A stretch of 64,000 nucleotides of DNA from Dysidea avara (lineage: Eukaryota; Porifera; Demospongiae; Dictyoceratida; Dysideidae): assembly GCF_963678975.1 (NCBI RefSeq), contig NC_089281.1:22249375-22313374 (forward strand). The letters run 5' to 3'. The position numbers and the translations under genes are program-made. Shown piece by piece: positions 1 to 13,107 of this stretch. Numbering within the stretch: position 1 is the first letter of the stretch; every line of letters starts with the position of its first letter. The notes beneath the pieces were generated by a model that had not been told where the DNA came from, made no database searches, and was given only the letters and a program-made list of their open reading frames with translations.

Positions 1-911
1 ATGAGGAAGTGCAGAAATGATTTTAGTATTAATTTCTCCTAGTTTTTTACTTTAGGTACTACACCTACCAAACCACCGCCCAATCGTTTGACCAAGTGCT
101 AACATCCTCCAGAGGCTATCTATAATTTCCAAACACGGTGGTGCTGAAACTACCGGAAGGCTAAGTTTCATTGCTATTGGTCAGAGTTTCCCACCATTTG
201 TAATTTTATTTGCCATGATTTATTTCTAATGCAGACAATTTCAACGTTGATGGACTAAAGGGAGACCTCTGTATGGCCAGATAGATATATACTAGTATTC
301 AAAATGTTTTTGATCATATGTTAAATCCAACCAGGGAAACTTTTATAACTGGATGGCCACAGTTCATGCACACTATAATTTGAATGCTGTTGCAATGAAA
401 AGTGAATGATGTTATCATTTATGTCCTAATACCCACACATCATGCAAAAAATGCAGCTACTATAAAGATACATCTCTGAAATACATTTGTAATTGCCAAG
501 AGGGTTGTTAAGGCATACCTTTTCAGTGTAATCCCTTCAACGTAATTAGTAATTGTAAACAAGTTACACAGCCCTACACATGGGAGAACAAAATGTGAAG
601 CTAATGTAGAGATCCATTTGCTTACTTCAACTCTTGGAGGTGTGGTGTGAAGATTATGGACAATTTTATTCTTATGAAATAGATGACACTCAGAACCATT
701 GACTTTCTACCATAAATTAAGTCTTCACATTGCAAGCAAAATGAAATGGGATGCAAAGGAAGACAAAGGTATCTGTGGTTTGGAAATTATAGATAGCCTC
801 TGGAGGATGTTAGCACTTGGTCAAACGATTGGGCGGTGGTTTGGTAGGTGTAGTACCTAAAGTAAAAAACTAGGAGAAATTAATACTAAAATCATTTCTG
901 CACTTCCTCAT
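1..911. repeat. Foldback element with ~134-bp perfect arms
   Basis: Bases 1-134 and 778-911 are exact reverse complements by eye, with a spacer of about 640 bp. The left arm touches the window edge, so the element may extend further left. The spacer holds a fragment (about 715-780) of another repeat that recurs at 11.34-11.46 kb. A diverged arm-like sequence occurs at 5045-5200 and, inverted, at 26.85-27.05 kb, so the arm belongs to a dispersed family. No coding sequence is visible. Confidence 0.8.
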
Positions 912-1745
912 GAATTGCCCTAGGACAACTGATATCCATAAAGCTTGGTCAGCTGGAAGCTGTTTACCATAACTGAAATTACTAAGCTTGCCTTGTACTT
1001 AAGTGTGCCTTATCTTATGCCACTACAAAAGAAGCACGTACTGTGGTTTGTAAAAATATCATTAAATGTGAACATTCGCTTATAGGTAGCTAGCCCATAT
1101 AGTTGTATATTCAAATTATAGAACTGAGTGTGTGCTTAGTCATGCACATTTGTGCATGAGAAGTGTTTTGTATATTATATATGTATATCTCCATTTAGCA
1201 CTGATTGCAATTGTTTTCATAATAGATCTCGTGTAATACCTGTGGTTGTGTAAAGCAATAAAACTGGAAGGGATTCGCTGTACATTTATGGTTAAGCCAG
1301 AGCATAGTGGGTTTCATAAGGTTGTTCCCCTTTTGTCCAGGTGCATGTATGTAGTTACATACTGAAACTGCTTTGCTCAGTTCATTGCATTCTGTTGTTG
1401 ATCATCCTTTGTGTTTCCAGATGCCGTTTGCCTCCCATAGTTAGGAATCCATGAAATCACATGAAAAGTTTTTTCTCTTTTTTCAGTTTGTAAACATGAT
1501 AGCTGGGCTGTACACACATCTGCTATAGAGAAATGCAAACATGCATGCTTCATTAAGTGAGAGTCTATTGTCCATTTCTTTCTCTCTCTCTCTCTTTTTT
1601 TTTGAAAATCTACATATATTCTTCTGCATGCAGATTTTTGTCTTATTCTAATTGTATAGCTAGAGTTCCCCAATACTTTGAAATATATGATGGACCAGAA
1701 TCGCATATAGGGATGTTCACATGTACAGTACACACATGAATGAGC
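905..1745 (+). repeat. Dispersed repeat, copy 1 of a ~0.8-1.3 kb family
   Basis: This stretch aligns with 5215-6000 in the same orientation and in part with 26.46-26.86 kb in the opposite orientation. Shared landmarks are the acttaagtgtgcc stretch and the aagccagagca stretch. It contains a pyrimidine-rich microsatellite (1578-1612). The open frames inside it are not conserved between copies and look non-coding. Confidence 0.65.
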
Positions 1746-3069
1746 ACATTGAATCACACTTGGGTCGTACTGTCGTAGTGATGGAAATTTAAGAATGGAA
1801 TGAACTATATGTATTCGGTATGAAGGATAACAATTAAGGTGTAAAGGAGAAAAAAAAGGAACTTAAAAATATTTAGATCTGCACATAGCACACGGATACA
1901 TTTAATGTAGGCACAGTGGAATGAGATGGAGATATTCCAGCTGCAGCATAAATGTGAGAAGTGAAAAAGAACTACTTTAACTACCCAAATTTCTTCCATT
2001 GCAAGTTTGTGGGTTTTAGGTGTATACTAGATCATAATCACTTTTGAAACATCTAGCAAAGCAAGCGAACTTCTTCTGTAGTGAAAGACTTCTGATACTA
2101 CACTGTAACTATTGTCCTATTCACAATGTATGCACTAAAGTGCTGGATGGACTCAACACTGCTGGTTTGAGGCATACAAGGATCATTGTCTAACAAAGGA
2201 CTGAATACCAGGATATATTGCACATGTTTGTTAAAATGATGATGACTAAAATTATGTAATTATAAAAATGCTGACACATAATTTCACTTTACTAAATAGA
2301 TAACAAGAAGCAGTATTAAGTGTTAGCTTAATACCATCACTGCATGTGACTAGCATGTGGTTGACATTCTTGGATAGGCTGCTAAAATGAATATGCACCC
2401 AAAAATATCTACACAGTAAATTAAATCATTTTACAGAGATGGCTGCCTATGTATCAGCAAGCAGATCAGACATTTGAAAAAATAACCTTAACAACAAGTG
2501 ACACTAAAGACTTGATTATTGCATTTACTCTTGTTTGGTAATTTTCTTTGTTAGATTTCTTTAACTTGAAATGTCCAGATTCCTTGGTGGTAGATTTTGC
2601 TATTAAATAATCATTGAAATTAGAACTAGAGTTATGATGACAAACTTATTTGAGCCCTAGCATACAACTATTGCATATACAGCATTTGTCTGACATGTAT
2701 AAAACTGAAACTATAGTATCACATGTGCATTTTTATGCATATGGGTGCATTGTTGCTTAGGTTATATATATAATATAGTTTAATTTAATTGCAAAATACT
2801 GTGTATAGCTAGTTAGATAGCTTCTTCCTTCTTCATATATATGAGTCAGACAATTAAGTTAGTAGAACCTTAGGTGATATGTTAAGTCCCTAGTACTGAA
2901 TGCAGTGGTGCCATTGGAGTTACAGTGGAATACAACGGAATGCTGTAACTACCTAAAGTTAAAATATATTATTTTTACCTGGGCGTATTATACTATTATA
3001 TAATTACAGTGTAATCCATAAATGTGCAGAGAATTTCTACAAATGATAATACTACTAAGTATACATGAA
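1746..3069. other. Intergenic AT-rich DNA, part of an inverted block pair
   Basis: No gene is visible. About 2240-2960 resembles the reverse complement of 11.88-12.68 kb, including the segment around the aagacttgattattgc and gatagcttcttcc stretches. Gene copy A lies between the two blocks. Confidence 0.5.
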
Positions 3070-3300
3070 ATTGCCAAGGAGAAAACATCCTGACCACCTG
3101 GCAGACTCCTGTAAGTGTTCGAGCGTTAATCGGATGGTTGCAGGTTCGAGGCTGCCTAGGTCCAATCATGGATTTTTTCTCCTTTCTCCACCTTTTCAAA
3201 CACAGTTTCTGTAACAACGTTAAACAGGCTGTAGGACCAGGTGTCCTACAGACCTTCAGCACTTGTGCTGTAGAACCTTAATAAATAAATAAATAAATAT
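3070..3300 (+). repeat. tRNA-derived SINE (family 1), copy 1
   Basis: A tRNA-like head carries a B-box-like ggttcgaggctgc (about 3143-3155) preceded by an A-box-like tggcagactcctg. A body follows, with a 3' end reading gaccttcagcacttgtgctg and then a short (taaa)n tail. Other copies are at 13.11-13.34 kb (+) and 34.76-34.97 kb (-). The internal Pol III-type boxes and simple-repeat tail are what define a tRNA SINE. The family name is unknown to me. Confidence 0.75.
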
Positions 3301-3379
3301 GTCACTACAGGTGTGACAAAACAAATGATTCCCAGTTATGCAACAAAAGTGAACACTTGCATATCACTTATATAATCAT

Positions 3380-3815
3380 ATACAGTGCGATAGTACTGTA
3401 TAGTAGGGACAGTGAAGGTTCACACTTCAGTTCCCATGAAAAGAATTGACCAAAAACCAGCCTCATGATACCTTTATGGCTCCTTGCCAGTATTTTTAGA
3501 CATGATCAAACCCTAATTAGGTGATACAAAACACTTTCAGTAAGTTGTTATGAAATCTTAATTTTTTTATTGATAACTGACTTATGCCTTCAGACAAGCA
3601 TAACACAATAAGGGTTAAGGTTGTGGGCTTGATTGCTTCAGGTGCTTTTTGGTACACTGCAGTATGTGTACAATGCACACACTACAGATACATTCTCTTC
3701 CTTTGTGACCCATTTCATTTTGCTTGCAGAGCGAAGATGTGATAGTCAATGGCTTTGTGTGTTGTCTATCCCATAAGAATAAATGGAAACTGTCCATAAT
3801 TTGCACACCAAAGTT
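3380..3815 (+). repeat. Dispersed repeat (family R), copy
   Basis: This stretch resembles 55.25-55.64 kb in order and wording: the gatagtactgtatagtaggga stretch, then ccaaaaaccagc, then gccttcagacaag, then gggcttgatt. Rearranged pieces are at 715-780 and 11.30-11.66 kb. No conserved reading frame was found. Confidence 0.6.
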
Positions 3816-4730
3816 GAAGTTTTCAACACATATTGTACTTTGTGTCTAGGACAGTGTCTGACTGAATATAAATGAAACATCTACACTGTTGATTTGGAAT
3901 TAGTATGAAGAGCATGCATGTTTTGTTCGCTGATATAGTCTTGTAGGTCTGGCACCATTGTTTCCTTTGATGCAGTGTTTAATAATGAATTATGTTATAA
4001 AAATGTAAGGAAAAAAGAAATCTTACAAACTAGTCCAGTGTGAACACAAAATAGCCCGCACAACTCAAGGCCTCTGCTACAATTTTCTCAGCACCCTAGT
4101 TCAGCTTTGTGACTACTGAATACACACATCAAACATCAGCTGATTGGCCCAGTGGTATACTACTGGTGGAGCAGTAGATGTCTGGGCTGGGCCAGTTTGG
4201 ATCAGAGCTGAAATACTCATTAAAAACAATACATAATGTATTTTTTGAGGCTATGAATTGTTACAAAAAAAGCTAGTTATGATAACATGCACCTATTCTT
4301 TCCCTTGATGTACATATCACCTATTCTTTCCCACTATGAAGGCTTTAAGTAACAGTTGTATCATGGGCTTGAGTGATTTGCCTGATATGTACACCCAAGC
4401 TCGAGGGTTGTCAGGCCCGACAGCATGGGTTTACGTATCAGGCAAATCACAAGGGCACGTGATACAACTGATATGTGACATGCCAATTGCAGGCTAAGAG
4501 CTCTCGGGTGATTAATCACCCAAACCAATATGGGACCGACCACTGAATTTCCATCTAACAAAGCAAACCCTTTCTTCAGCTTCTGTTACAATACTATCAC
4601 TGTTCTCTGTATTTCTCTGTTCACATTGTATGCTGGCACTGCACAGCTGGTCCATACTGAACAGTATACTTGTTTGTGGTATTGATTGCACAAGGATCAT
4701 GGTCTTAACCTTGGAATTGATATACTACAA
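3816..4730. other. Intergenic DNA with a small foldback
   Basis: No gene is visible. A roughly 40-bp inverted repeat lies at about 4357-4400 and 4429-4470, sharing the tgatttgcctgata core and enclosing a short spacer. It is likely a small MITE. Confidence 0.5.
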
Positions 4731-6005
4731 CATGTTATACAATTGAAGAGTTACACTAGAAAGGACTAATTATAATAAGCCTTTGTAGTTATTGATAACT
4801 CTTCCAGTGTACCATTAAATACAGTCAGAACAAACCTTTTGATAAATTACAAGTGCATTTCAGATGCTTGGGCCAAATAGATGTATCTATATATAGTAGC
4901 TGCATTTCATGTGTGGTGTGCGGGTATGAGAACCTAAATGATAACATCATTCACTTTCCATTGCAACACCATCCAAATTACAGTGTGAGCTGTGACAATA
5001 TAGTTATAATAGTTAATTTTACATGATATAAGAAATGGTAGGTAGAACCACCTGTACACCTACCAAACTGCTGCCCAACCATTTGACCAAGTACAAACAT
5101 CCTCCAGAGACTACCTAATGTCCAAACACAGTGGTGCTGGAAAGCAAAAAAAAAAGGAGAAATTAATGTTAACAATTCATTTCTGCATTTTCTCCTTTGA
5201 CAATTGAAGCTTAGTCAGCTGGAACAAATATATAACAAAATCAATTTGTTTACCATAACTAAAATCCTTGTACTTAAGTGTGCTGCCATTGTATACCATT
5301 ACAAAGGAAGAAAATTCTATGATTTGTAAATATCACTATATGCAGGTGAACAGTCACCTAGAGCTAGCCCGTAACTGTATAATCAAATTATAAAACTGAA
5401 TTCTATAAAGTGTGCTTAGTCATGTACAAATGTGCATGATAAGCGTATTTTATACTTTTGTATGTATATTACATGTGTATATTTCTCCATTTGGTACTGT
5501 TTTCATAATAGATCTTGTGTAATATTTGTGGTCGTGTACAGCAATAAAACTTGAAGGGATTCACTGTACATTTATGGTTAAGCCAGAGCACAGTGGGTTT
5601 CAAAAGGTTGTCCCCCTTTTCCCCAGATGCATGCATGTAGTTACATACTGAAACTGCTTTGCTCAGTTCATTGCATTCTGTGTTGACCATACTTTGTGTT
5701 AGCAGATGCCATTTACCTCCCGTAATATTATTTAGAATCACACGAAAAGTTTTTTTACAGTTTGTTAACATGATATGGCTGGGCCATACATGTATCTACT
5801 AGAGAAATCCAAGCATGTTTTTAACATGCTTCATCAAGTGTGAGTTCACTGATTTTGCATTTTCTTTTTAAAAAATCTATAAATTCTTCTGCAGATCTTT
5901 TGTCTTATTGTATAGCTAGAGTTCGATGTTTTCCACCAAATATTTTGTAATATATGAGAGAATTGCGTATAGGGATGTACACAGTACACACATGAATGAG
6001 TGCAA
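4731..6005 (+). repeat. Dispersed repeat, copy 2 of the 0.8-1.3 kb family
   Basis: The right part (5215-6000) aligns with 905-1740. The left part (about 4735-5400) aligns in reverse with about 26.65-27.32 kb. That reverse copy was later interrupted at 27.33 kb by another transposon. No conserved protein is present. Confidence 0.65.
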
Positions 6006-7836
6006 TAAAGAGGGTTAGCTATCCTGACAAGCCACATGTAGCACATATCTTCAAGTGTCTCACAGTGCAATTAAAATAATATGACAGTGCATGCATGATG
6101 CAAGCAAGAAACTCTTATATTATTGTTGAGGTGTGCCACACAAAGTGCAATAGCCCCTTTATATTTATTTACCATTCCTGCATGGCTAGCACATTTTTTT
6201 TGTAATAACAATGCCACACACTGAATCATCACCAAGATCTACAAATAGTTTCAATTTCATAAACCTTACATGTTCTTGCACAACAAGTGTGATTAATTAC
6301 AATGTCTAATACAAATAATGTTGATTCAGATGATAAACAGTGTACTACCATAATGATCAATACATAATTATAATCATGCTTACACCATTTTATTGTTCAA
6401 ACTCAACGTACAAAGTGGGCCATGTATTAAAGCAATGATACAATATTGGACGGGAAAATGCATGTATTCTAAGGGAGCCAACTGTATTCATCTTAAATAT
6501 GTCACTTTCCAATCCACTTCAAATAGCTTCAGATATTGAACATAGTCTAGTGTCAATTTGTCAAACACAATTTTTATGTAGATATTGTCCAAGCTTAGAC
6601 TGGATTACAAACCTAGATAACAACAGAAATGATGTACTGCTGAAATTACTTATGAGGTAGCTATACAGTTACTTCTATTCTACACACTAATGCATTCCAG
6701 TGCATATAGTAAATGTGATGAGACAATATTCACAATTTGTATTGCAATTAGCCATATGATGGTTTGGGCACATGTGACTGATTGCTACTGATACAATTTT
6801 TTTTTCTGTGTATCAACTGTAATAGCCATTGAGCAGCAAATTAGCAAAAACAACAATTAATGTACAGTGAATTAGTGTTTCAGTGATTCTTTTACAAATT
6901 TGAATACTTCACATAAACAACCATGACAATGCCTCCAATTAAACTGCCAGAATGCTAATTTATTGATTAAAATCAATAAGAGTTTATTATTAATTTTGGC
7001 AAAAAATGTTATACTTTTAGTCTTCCACCTAAACACAATGCACATGTGCAATATTGTTTAAGGGAATTTTATGCAGACTTAGCTATACTATTGTTGCACA
7101 TATTAGAGCACCCTAATAACACCAGAAGTGTATTTATAAGGTAATGCATATACCTGCAATGAGTGCACATGACCACTATACTATATTATGTATATTTATG
7201 AAATCTTGAGCTGTAACAGCTATCCTGTCATTCATCTGGTAAACACATGCTCAAACACATGCTGGCAGTCAAAAAATGAACAGATCATTAACTATTCTTT
7301 TAAATAGGCTTGTATTCCATTGAATGTGTGCTTTTCAAGGTAGCATTAGCCTGTTCTCTAGATATATTAGCTATGTAATATACTTGCTGTCTATACAATT
7401 AGTTCAAAGTAACATATAATTACAAATCTGCTGCATGTGATATTACAAGTGAGAATATGTGCACTATGCTGTCAGCAAATTTTAAAATATATGCACATAA
7501 CTTTGTATACCTATGCGTAATCTCAGAAAAATGTCTAATTTAATTACTTGGTGCCACAAATCTGTTTCGTTAGCAAATCTGTTGTGTTTTCATCGAGTTA
7601 CAACGAATCTTAAAAACTTTGTTTGCATGCAGTAATGTAATCAGGTAGTAGCTATATATGTATGGCTCAGACACGTATGTATGGTCCAGACACATATGTA
7701 TGGCTCAGACACATATGTATGGTCCAGACACATATATATGGCTCAGACACAATTAGTCAGCTAGTGCCCTTATATAGGGATATAAAAAGAACACCTTTAT
7801 ATAGCCAAGCATGTGACAGGCATATTGTGTGGCATG

Positions 7837-7874
<38 letters not shown>

Positions 7875-8300
7875 TATAAATACAGTATAAGAACATGTGT
7901 ATATACAATAAGCATACAGCATTGCCATACAGTTGCGCTTTTGAAATTTGGTGATGCACATATTTACTATAATTATAATTATCTCTATGGTAGATTTTAT
8001 AATAGAATTGTGCTGACTAGACTTGACTAGCATATTATATAGTTGTGCTTGATTTGGTCAATCATTTGGTAGTGACAGTGTTGCTGGTTTTTTGATGTAG
8101 CTTAGCATTTCATTTATGGACTTTTAGTGGTACTCTTTTGGGTCCCAATCAAGTTTGCTTTTGTCTTTTCATCCCTTTCATCCATGGCTAAGGACTTAGA
8201 GCCATTCAAACCTTTCATCCTTCTAATGGCTTTACATGTTGTACATTAAATACTTGAGCTATAAGTGCAGACTAATTAACATTAATTTTTATAAACCCAT
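6006..8300. other. AT-rich intergenic DNA with simple repeats
   Basis: I see no gene here. Visible structures are a minisatellite of about five 19-20-bp units at 7653-7751, built on tatggctcagacaca with a tatggtccagacaca variant, and a (TA)n tract at about 7840-7866. The open frames that run through these tracts are repeat artefacts. Confidence 0.7.
7653..7751. repeat. Minisatellite, ~20-bp unit, about 5 copies
   Basis: The unit alternates between tatggctcagacaca and tatggtccagacaca separated by tatgtatg-like spacers, about five units in all. The alternation suggests a 40-bp higher-order unit. Confidence 0.75.
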
Positions 8301-8312
8301 TCATCAAATCTG

Positions 8313-8320
8313 TATAAATA
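8313..8320 (+). promoter_or_regulatory. TATA box of gene copy A
   Basis: TATAAATA lies 70 bp upstream of the copy A start codon. The same octamer sits 54-61 bp upstream of copy B's start (19411-19418, minus strand) and 75 bp upstream of copy C's start (33622-33629, minus strand). Conservation in all three copies supports a core promoter. Confidence 0.65.
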
Positions 8321-8382
8321 ACACGTGATATGTAGTACTATACAAACATCACCAATATTGGAGAGAGCAGTTTGAGGTGAAA

Positions 8383-10372
8383 ATGCTTTGCTTTGCTTTG
8401 TGCATAGTTGCTATTACTTCTACTCAAGTCTGGGTAAACAAGATTCTGCCTGTCTGTGCAATAGTGAAATTTATTTATGTTGGTTTAATATTAGGGAGCA
8501 CCTAGTCAAGAGCTGAGTACTAATTCAACAGCAAGTACCATAGATAGAGAAGCATTTCAGCAAAAGTATTCACTTGGTATGTAAGTTACTGTTGGTATAA
8601 ATAAGTAAAATCATGCATCTCTTCAGATGATGAAGATGTGATCAGATATTTGACAGAGATTGAAAATGCAAACAAATCTGGTGCTGGTGTGACATAAGTT
8701 GGTGATTCATTTGTGCCAATTGGCTTCAAAAACTGTGAAGATGGTCCTGTGCCATCAATACATCAACAGCATGTCAGCATGCTCCACTGGCCTCCCTTTC
8801 ATAAATATACTTGTAAAGGATTATCCTGCAATGATCCATGGTGTCTGGCAGTTAAAACAGCAACAATATGTGCATGGGCTCTACATTACACCATTGACTA
8901 TTATGAAGATGGTGAGCCATACGCCAAGTTGCATGGAATTTGGCAGGTATGCTATGAGACACATCTTCAATGTGATTGCAGGAAATGTGAACACATCACA
9001 AGTTCCTCTGAATGTGTTCAAACTGAACCATGTCCAAATGGTGTTGTCCCAAATACAGGCTTTTGTTATTGGAGACAGCCATCTGTCATAAGTAGCGATC
9101 CATCTGATGTGATAGCTGCTGCTAATGGCAATGGACTAACAGGAGTAACAGGAGCTTGCAATTGCTGCCACCCAAAATCCTGTATCGAGCCACTGGAGTT
9201 TAATCCTGATACCTGTCAATGTGCATGCAAGCAGCTGTATTGTAAAATTTCACAAGTATTTAATGAAGCTACTTGCATGTGTGAATGTGACAACATCCAG
9301 CTTTGTGACAGTCTACACATTTGGAATCCCGATACATGTGAATGTGATTGCAAGTCAACATGCCTGCCACCCAAAACAGCACAAGATCTGGTCACATGCA
9401 AATGTGAATGTCCACCAATTGTTTGCACTGATCCTCCTCGTACAGTGCTAAATGATAATACATGTGAGTGTGAATGCCCACCAACACACTGTACAGATCC
9501 TTTAATATTAAATCCAACTACTTGTGAGTGTGAATGTCCTGACTGCCCCCCTGGTAGTACCCTAGACAGTGATACATGTGACTGTATTGGTGTCTGTAAC
9601 CAGCAGCAGTACCATGGCTCTGATTATTGTGAAATGGTACACTGTATAGAAGACCCATCCAGAATGTGTGCCCTGACTGCTGGTGCAATATGTGAATGTC
9701 CTCCAGGTGAAAGCTCTAGATCTCGCAGAGAAATAACAGATCCTGGTGAATGTAACAACACTGCATGCCCAGACAACAACTCATTAAGATGCAAGTAAGT
9801 AGTATAAACGACTTATTATTATACCATAAGATTCTGTTAGGTTTTATCATTATCATAACCCATCTACTGGACAAGAAGGGTGTCAGTGTGATGATATCGA
9901 TACTGCTACCAATACTGATGAAGATTGCTGCATTGAAAAACCATCTGCCCCATTAGGAGTGGACTGTAGTATCTATAATGCCCATGGATCTGATGACTGC
10001 AATAGTGTCTCAAATAGGGAGGCTTGTGAGTGGAAGTGCGATTGCTCTGAAATTGATGACCACGAAGCATGCATCAGAAGCACTTGTAAAGATTTCCCCA
10101 CTGTTAGTTGTGAATATAGTCAAGTAACTGGCTGCTCTTGTCCGAGATGTTGTAGAGATCACCCAAACAAATCTGCTGTCTTTGATTGTTCTACACTTGA
10201 CTCATTTGGCTCAGAAAGATGCAATCAAGTGTTAGGAGGGAATACCTGTCAGTGGACATGTCCTTGCAATGAGATAAACAGCCAAGATGCTTGTGACATG
10301 AGTACATGCATTGATGACCCAAACAGAAGGTGTCAATTTGATACTGCTGTAGGTGCATGCTTCTGCACATAA
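8383..10372 (+). pseudogene. Secreted CXCXC-repeat protein, copy A (in-frame stop)
   Basis: Four exons are seen: 8383-8433, 8495-8576, 8627-9794 and 9841-10372. All introns are GT-AG (61, 50 and 46 nt) and their phases (0,1,2) match copies B and C. The deduced 610-residue product has a hydrophobic signal peptide (first 17 codons), an N-terminal Cys domain ending in a CDCRKC motif, about seven CXCXC repeats of the form TCECEC (about residues 215-360), and two Cys-rich C-terminal modules. A single substitution makes codon 8695-8697 TAA where B and C read CAA and CGA (Gln, Arg). The following ~1.6 kb stays open with all splice sites intact. Initiation at the downstream ATG (8713) would lose the signal peptide. 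It may be a very young pseudogene, a null allele, a readthrough gene or an assembly error. The VEGF-C/D-like reading is explained under copy C. Confidence 0.75.
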
Positions 10373-11180
10373 ATCATTATTGTAAGCACCGAAACTGACT
10401 AAGCATATATATAATATTGCACACAAGCATTTTTATTCATGCCAGACTACTGTTTCACACTCGAAATAGTTTATATACACAACGATACACATATATTATT
10501 GATTGTGTATGGCATTAGGCCACTCCAAATAAATTCTCTGTTTCCCGTCCACCGCCCGCATCTGGTTACTGCCAGCTCTAAATATTCCATTATTCCGTAT
10601 TCTTCCATTATTTTCCGGTTATTCTTGCATACTGATAGGCTCAATAAAAGCTATCTTGAAACAGTGTCAGCTCACGTGTCAGTAGTGCTATCAAGTCAGT
10701 ACAAACTCCATGTTTGTGTTATTTTTGCAACTTACAAAGGAAGGAACAAACTTAAGCATGCTATTATGCAGCCTTTTTGGCAGTTCCAGGCAAATAATGG
10801 CTTGAAAAGCTAACCAATCTTATAATGAAATAATGGAAATGGACCACCCGCATACAAATATGCTTGAGTCCAGGATGGGAAACAGAGAATTTATTTGGAG
10901 TGGCCTTATATGAGCCATGGAAAATAGAAAGGGACCTTAGGGTGAGAAGTGGGAATTTATTATATCCCTAAAATATCTGAATAAGTGTAAAATTTTCACT
11001 GTTACAAAATACGTCATTACTCATGTTCTGTCCATTATATTCAAAAAAAATTTTCAGTATATTGCTAATGCATCAATGTATTTTTTTTAAATTACAGGAG
11101 TGGATAGTTACATATTTTAAATAATTGTGGCATTCTAATTAATGCACACTGCTTAGATGCTACATCCAATTTAAATAGTG
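10373..11180. other. Downstream flank of copy A with a Harbinger-type MITE
   Basis: No gene is visible. The main content is the MITE at 10518-10905. The rest is AT-rich and unremarkable. Confidence 0.6.
10518..10905. mobile_element. PIF/Harbinger-type MITE, 388 bp
   Basis: Terminal inverted repeats of about 30 bp begin with ggccactccaaataaatt and end with its complement. The element is flanked on both sides by TTA (10515-10517 and 10906-10908), the 3-bp duplication typical of PIF/Harbinger. It has no coding capacity. A related left end (ggccattccaa) occurs near 44.12 kb. Confidence 0.75.
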
Positions 11181-11192
11181 CTGTTCATAGCT

Positions 11193-11290
11193 AGGGCTGC
11201 ACCGATTCCACTTTTTACCGATACTTCAAATACCAAGTACTCAGCTGGGAAGTATCTGCCAGTACAAGTACCGATACCAAGTATCTTAAA
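11193..11290. mobile_element. hAT end fragment
   Basis: The sequence starts with tagggctgcaccgattcc, a terminal repeat form widespread in animal hAT elements. No matching right end was found nearby, so this looks truncated. Confidence 0.5.
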
Positions 11291-13105
11291 GTAGCTACTT
11301 CTTATTGGATGACACTCAGAACCATTGACTTGCTACCATAAATTAATGTCTTCACATTGCAAGCAAAATGAAATGGGATGCAAAGGAAGACAAAGGTATC
11401 TGTGGTGTACATATACTGCAGTATGCCAAAAGACACCTGTTAGGCTGGAGCAATGTCTAACTGAAACAATCAAGTGCATAATATTAGCAGTTATTGCAAT
11501 ACATTAGTCTGACAACATGAGTCAGTCAGTCCAGTAGAAAGACCAGAAACCAGCCTCACAATCCACCTTCATGGTGCCTTGCTAGTATAAGATTTCTTGG
11601 CACCATCAAGCCCAAAAGTGCCTTCAGTGACCCAAAACACATCAATTTTGTCATGGAAAAGTGTAAACTTTAATTGTCCATAATATATAGTACTACTGGA
11701 TTGTTTGATATATATATGTAAGTCACATGCAACTGTTCTGTTACATCATTGAATATCATTTGTTTGTCACACCTGTAGTGACAGAAGTTCTCTGCACATT
11801 TATACCATAATAGTACCATATAAGGTCTCCTAGTAATATATATATATATTTCACAGCTTGGCTGTTTTTGTGTGGATATATATATAAGCTATATTTTTCC
11901 TTAACTTCACCAGTTGTACCATTCCATTGTATTCTATTGTTACTCCAATGGCACACTAAATTCAGTACCTGGACAGCTGACTTAACTATCACCTACAACA
12001 TTTTAGGTTCAGTTGTCTTATATACTAAGTGTGAAGAAGGAAGAAGCTACATATCTAACTATGTAGCTATGTATAACACTGCTTGAAGGTTCTTAGTTTA
12101 CTAATTTTTAAGCTGCTTTGCTGTAGTTGTACCCAGTTATACTGATAGTAAAATGTCAGTAACTTTAAGTATATGGAACATAATTGTTTTACTAAGTTTT
12201 AAACTCTCAGTAAAACATCAGTGAATGTGGGTTTACTGAAAAACTACTAAAATAGCAAACAATTAATTGTTCCACATACTGGGGATATACCACTCTAATA
12301 AACTAAGAAACTTCAAGCAGTGTGCACACACATGCAACAAATATTCAGGAGTAAAATCTATCACCAAGTTTTACTGAATTATCAGGAATTGGCATTTCAA
12401 GTGAAATTCCAACAAAGAAAATCAACAAAATTAATGTGAATAAATGCAGTCTTTAGTGTCAGTTGTTAAGGACATGCATGCATAATTTTTCAAAATGTAC
12501 TGGTTACTGATGCATTCATACAAGATGCTCTAATTACTGTGTGGATGCTGTTGGGTGCAATTTCATGGCTTGTGGTCATATAGCCCATCCAGGAAAACAC
12601 ACCACATGCAAGTCACATGCAGTGATGATAACACTGTTTATTAAGCTACTACTTCTATTATGAAATTATGTGTCAGTCTAGACACAGAATTTCTATTAGT
12701 GACAACCAATTATCAGGATTTAGCTCCCTTACTGTAGTTCAGATACTATATAGTAGCTCTTGTGACTGTCATAATGTACTTTTCATCATCATCATTAGCT
12801 AGCTACACTGTATATTTTTTTGTAGTACAAATATCTGCACCATGATTCTTCTCAGTTCCACAGTGCCATATATTGCCACTTACACTGTCTAACCACCTAT
12901 TTATATTTTTCCAGTGTTGATATATGTACATTTCACAATTTTAACACAAATTAGAAACAAAATTTACACAAATAATACAACCAATTAATGTTACAGCATA
13001 GTCATTGGCAATCATTCATCATTATGATTATCCATTTGGTTTCACATGGGGTACTTTGAGATAATAAGTCACTCTCTAGAGTTCCTATGGATACATATGC
13101 ATTAA
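11291..13105. other. Intergenic repeats, inverted partner of the 2.2-3.0 kb block
   Basis: No gene is visible. About 11.30-11.66 kb holds rearranged pieces of the repeat also seen at 3.4-3.8 and 55.25-55.64 kb. About 11.88-12.68 kb resembles the reverse complement of 2.24-2.96 kb. Simple (TA)n tracts occur at about 11.84 kb. Confidence 0.5.
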
Positions 13106-13107
13106 AT

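Noticed and set aside
1377-1757. 126-codon minus-strand frame
   Set aside because: It lies in a dispersed repeat; the aligned copy at 5.6-6.0 kb has a different, broken frame.
7662-8033. Frames with MYGPDTYVW-like repeats on the plus strand and their antisense
   Set aside because: Produced by the 20-bp minisatellite and a TA microsatellite.
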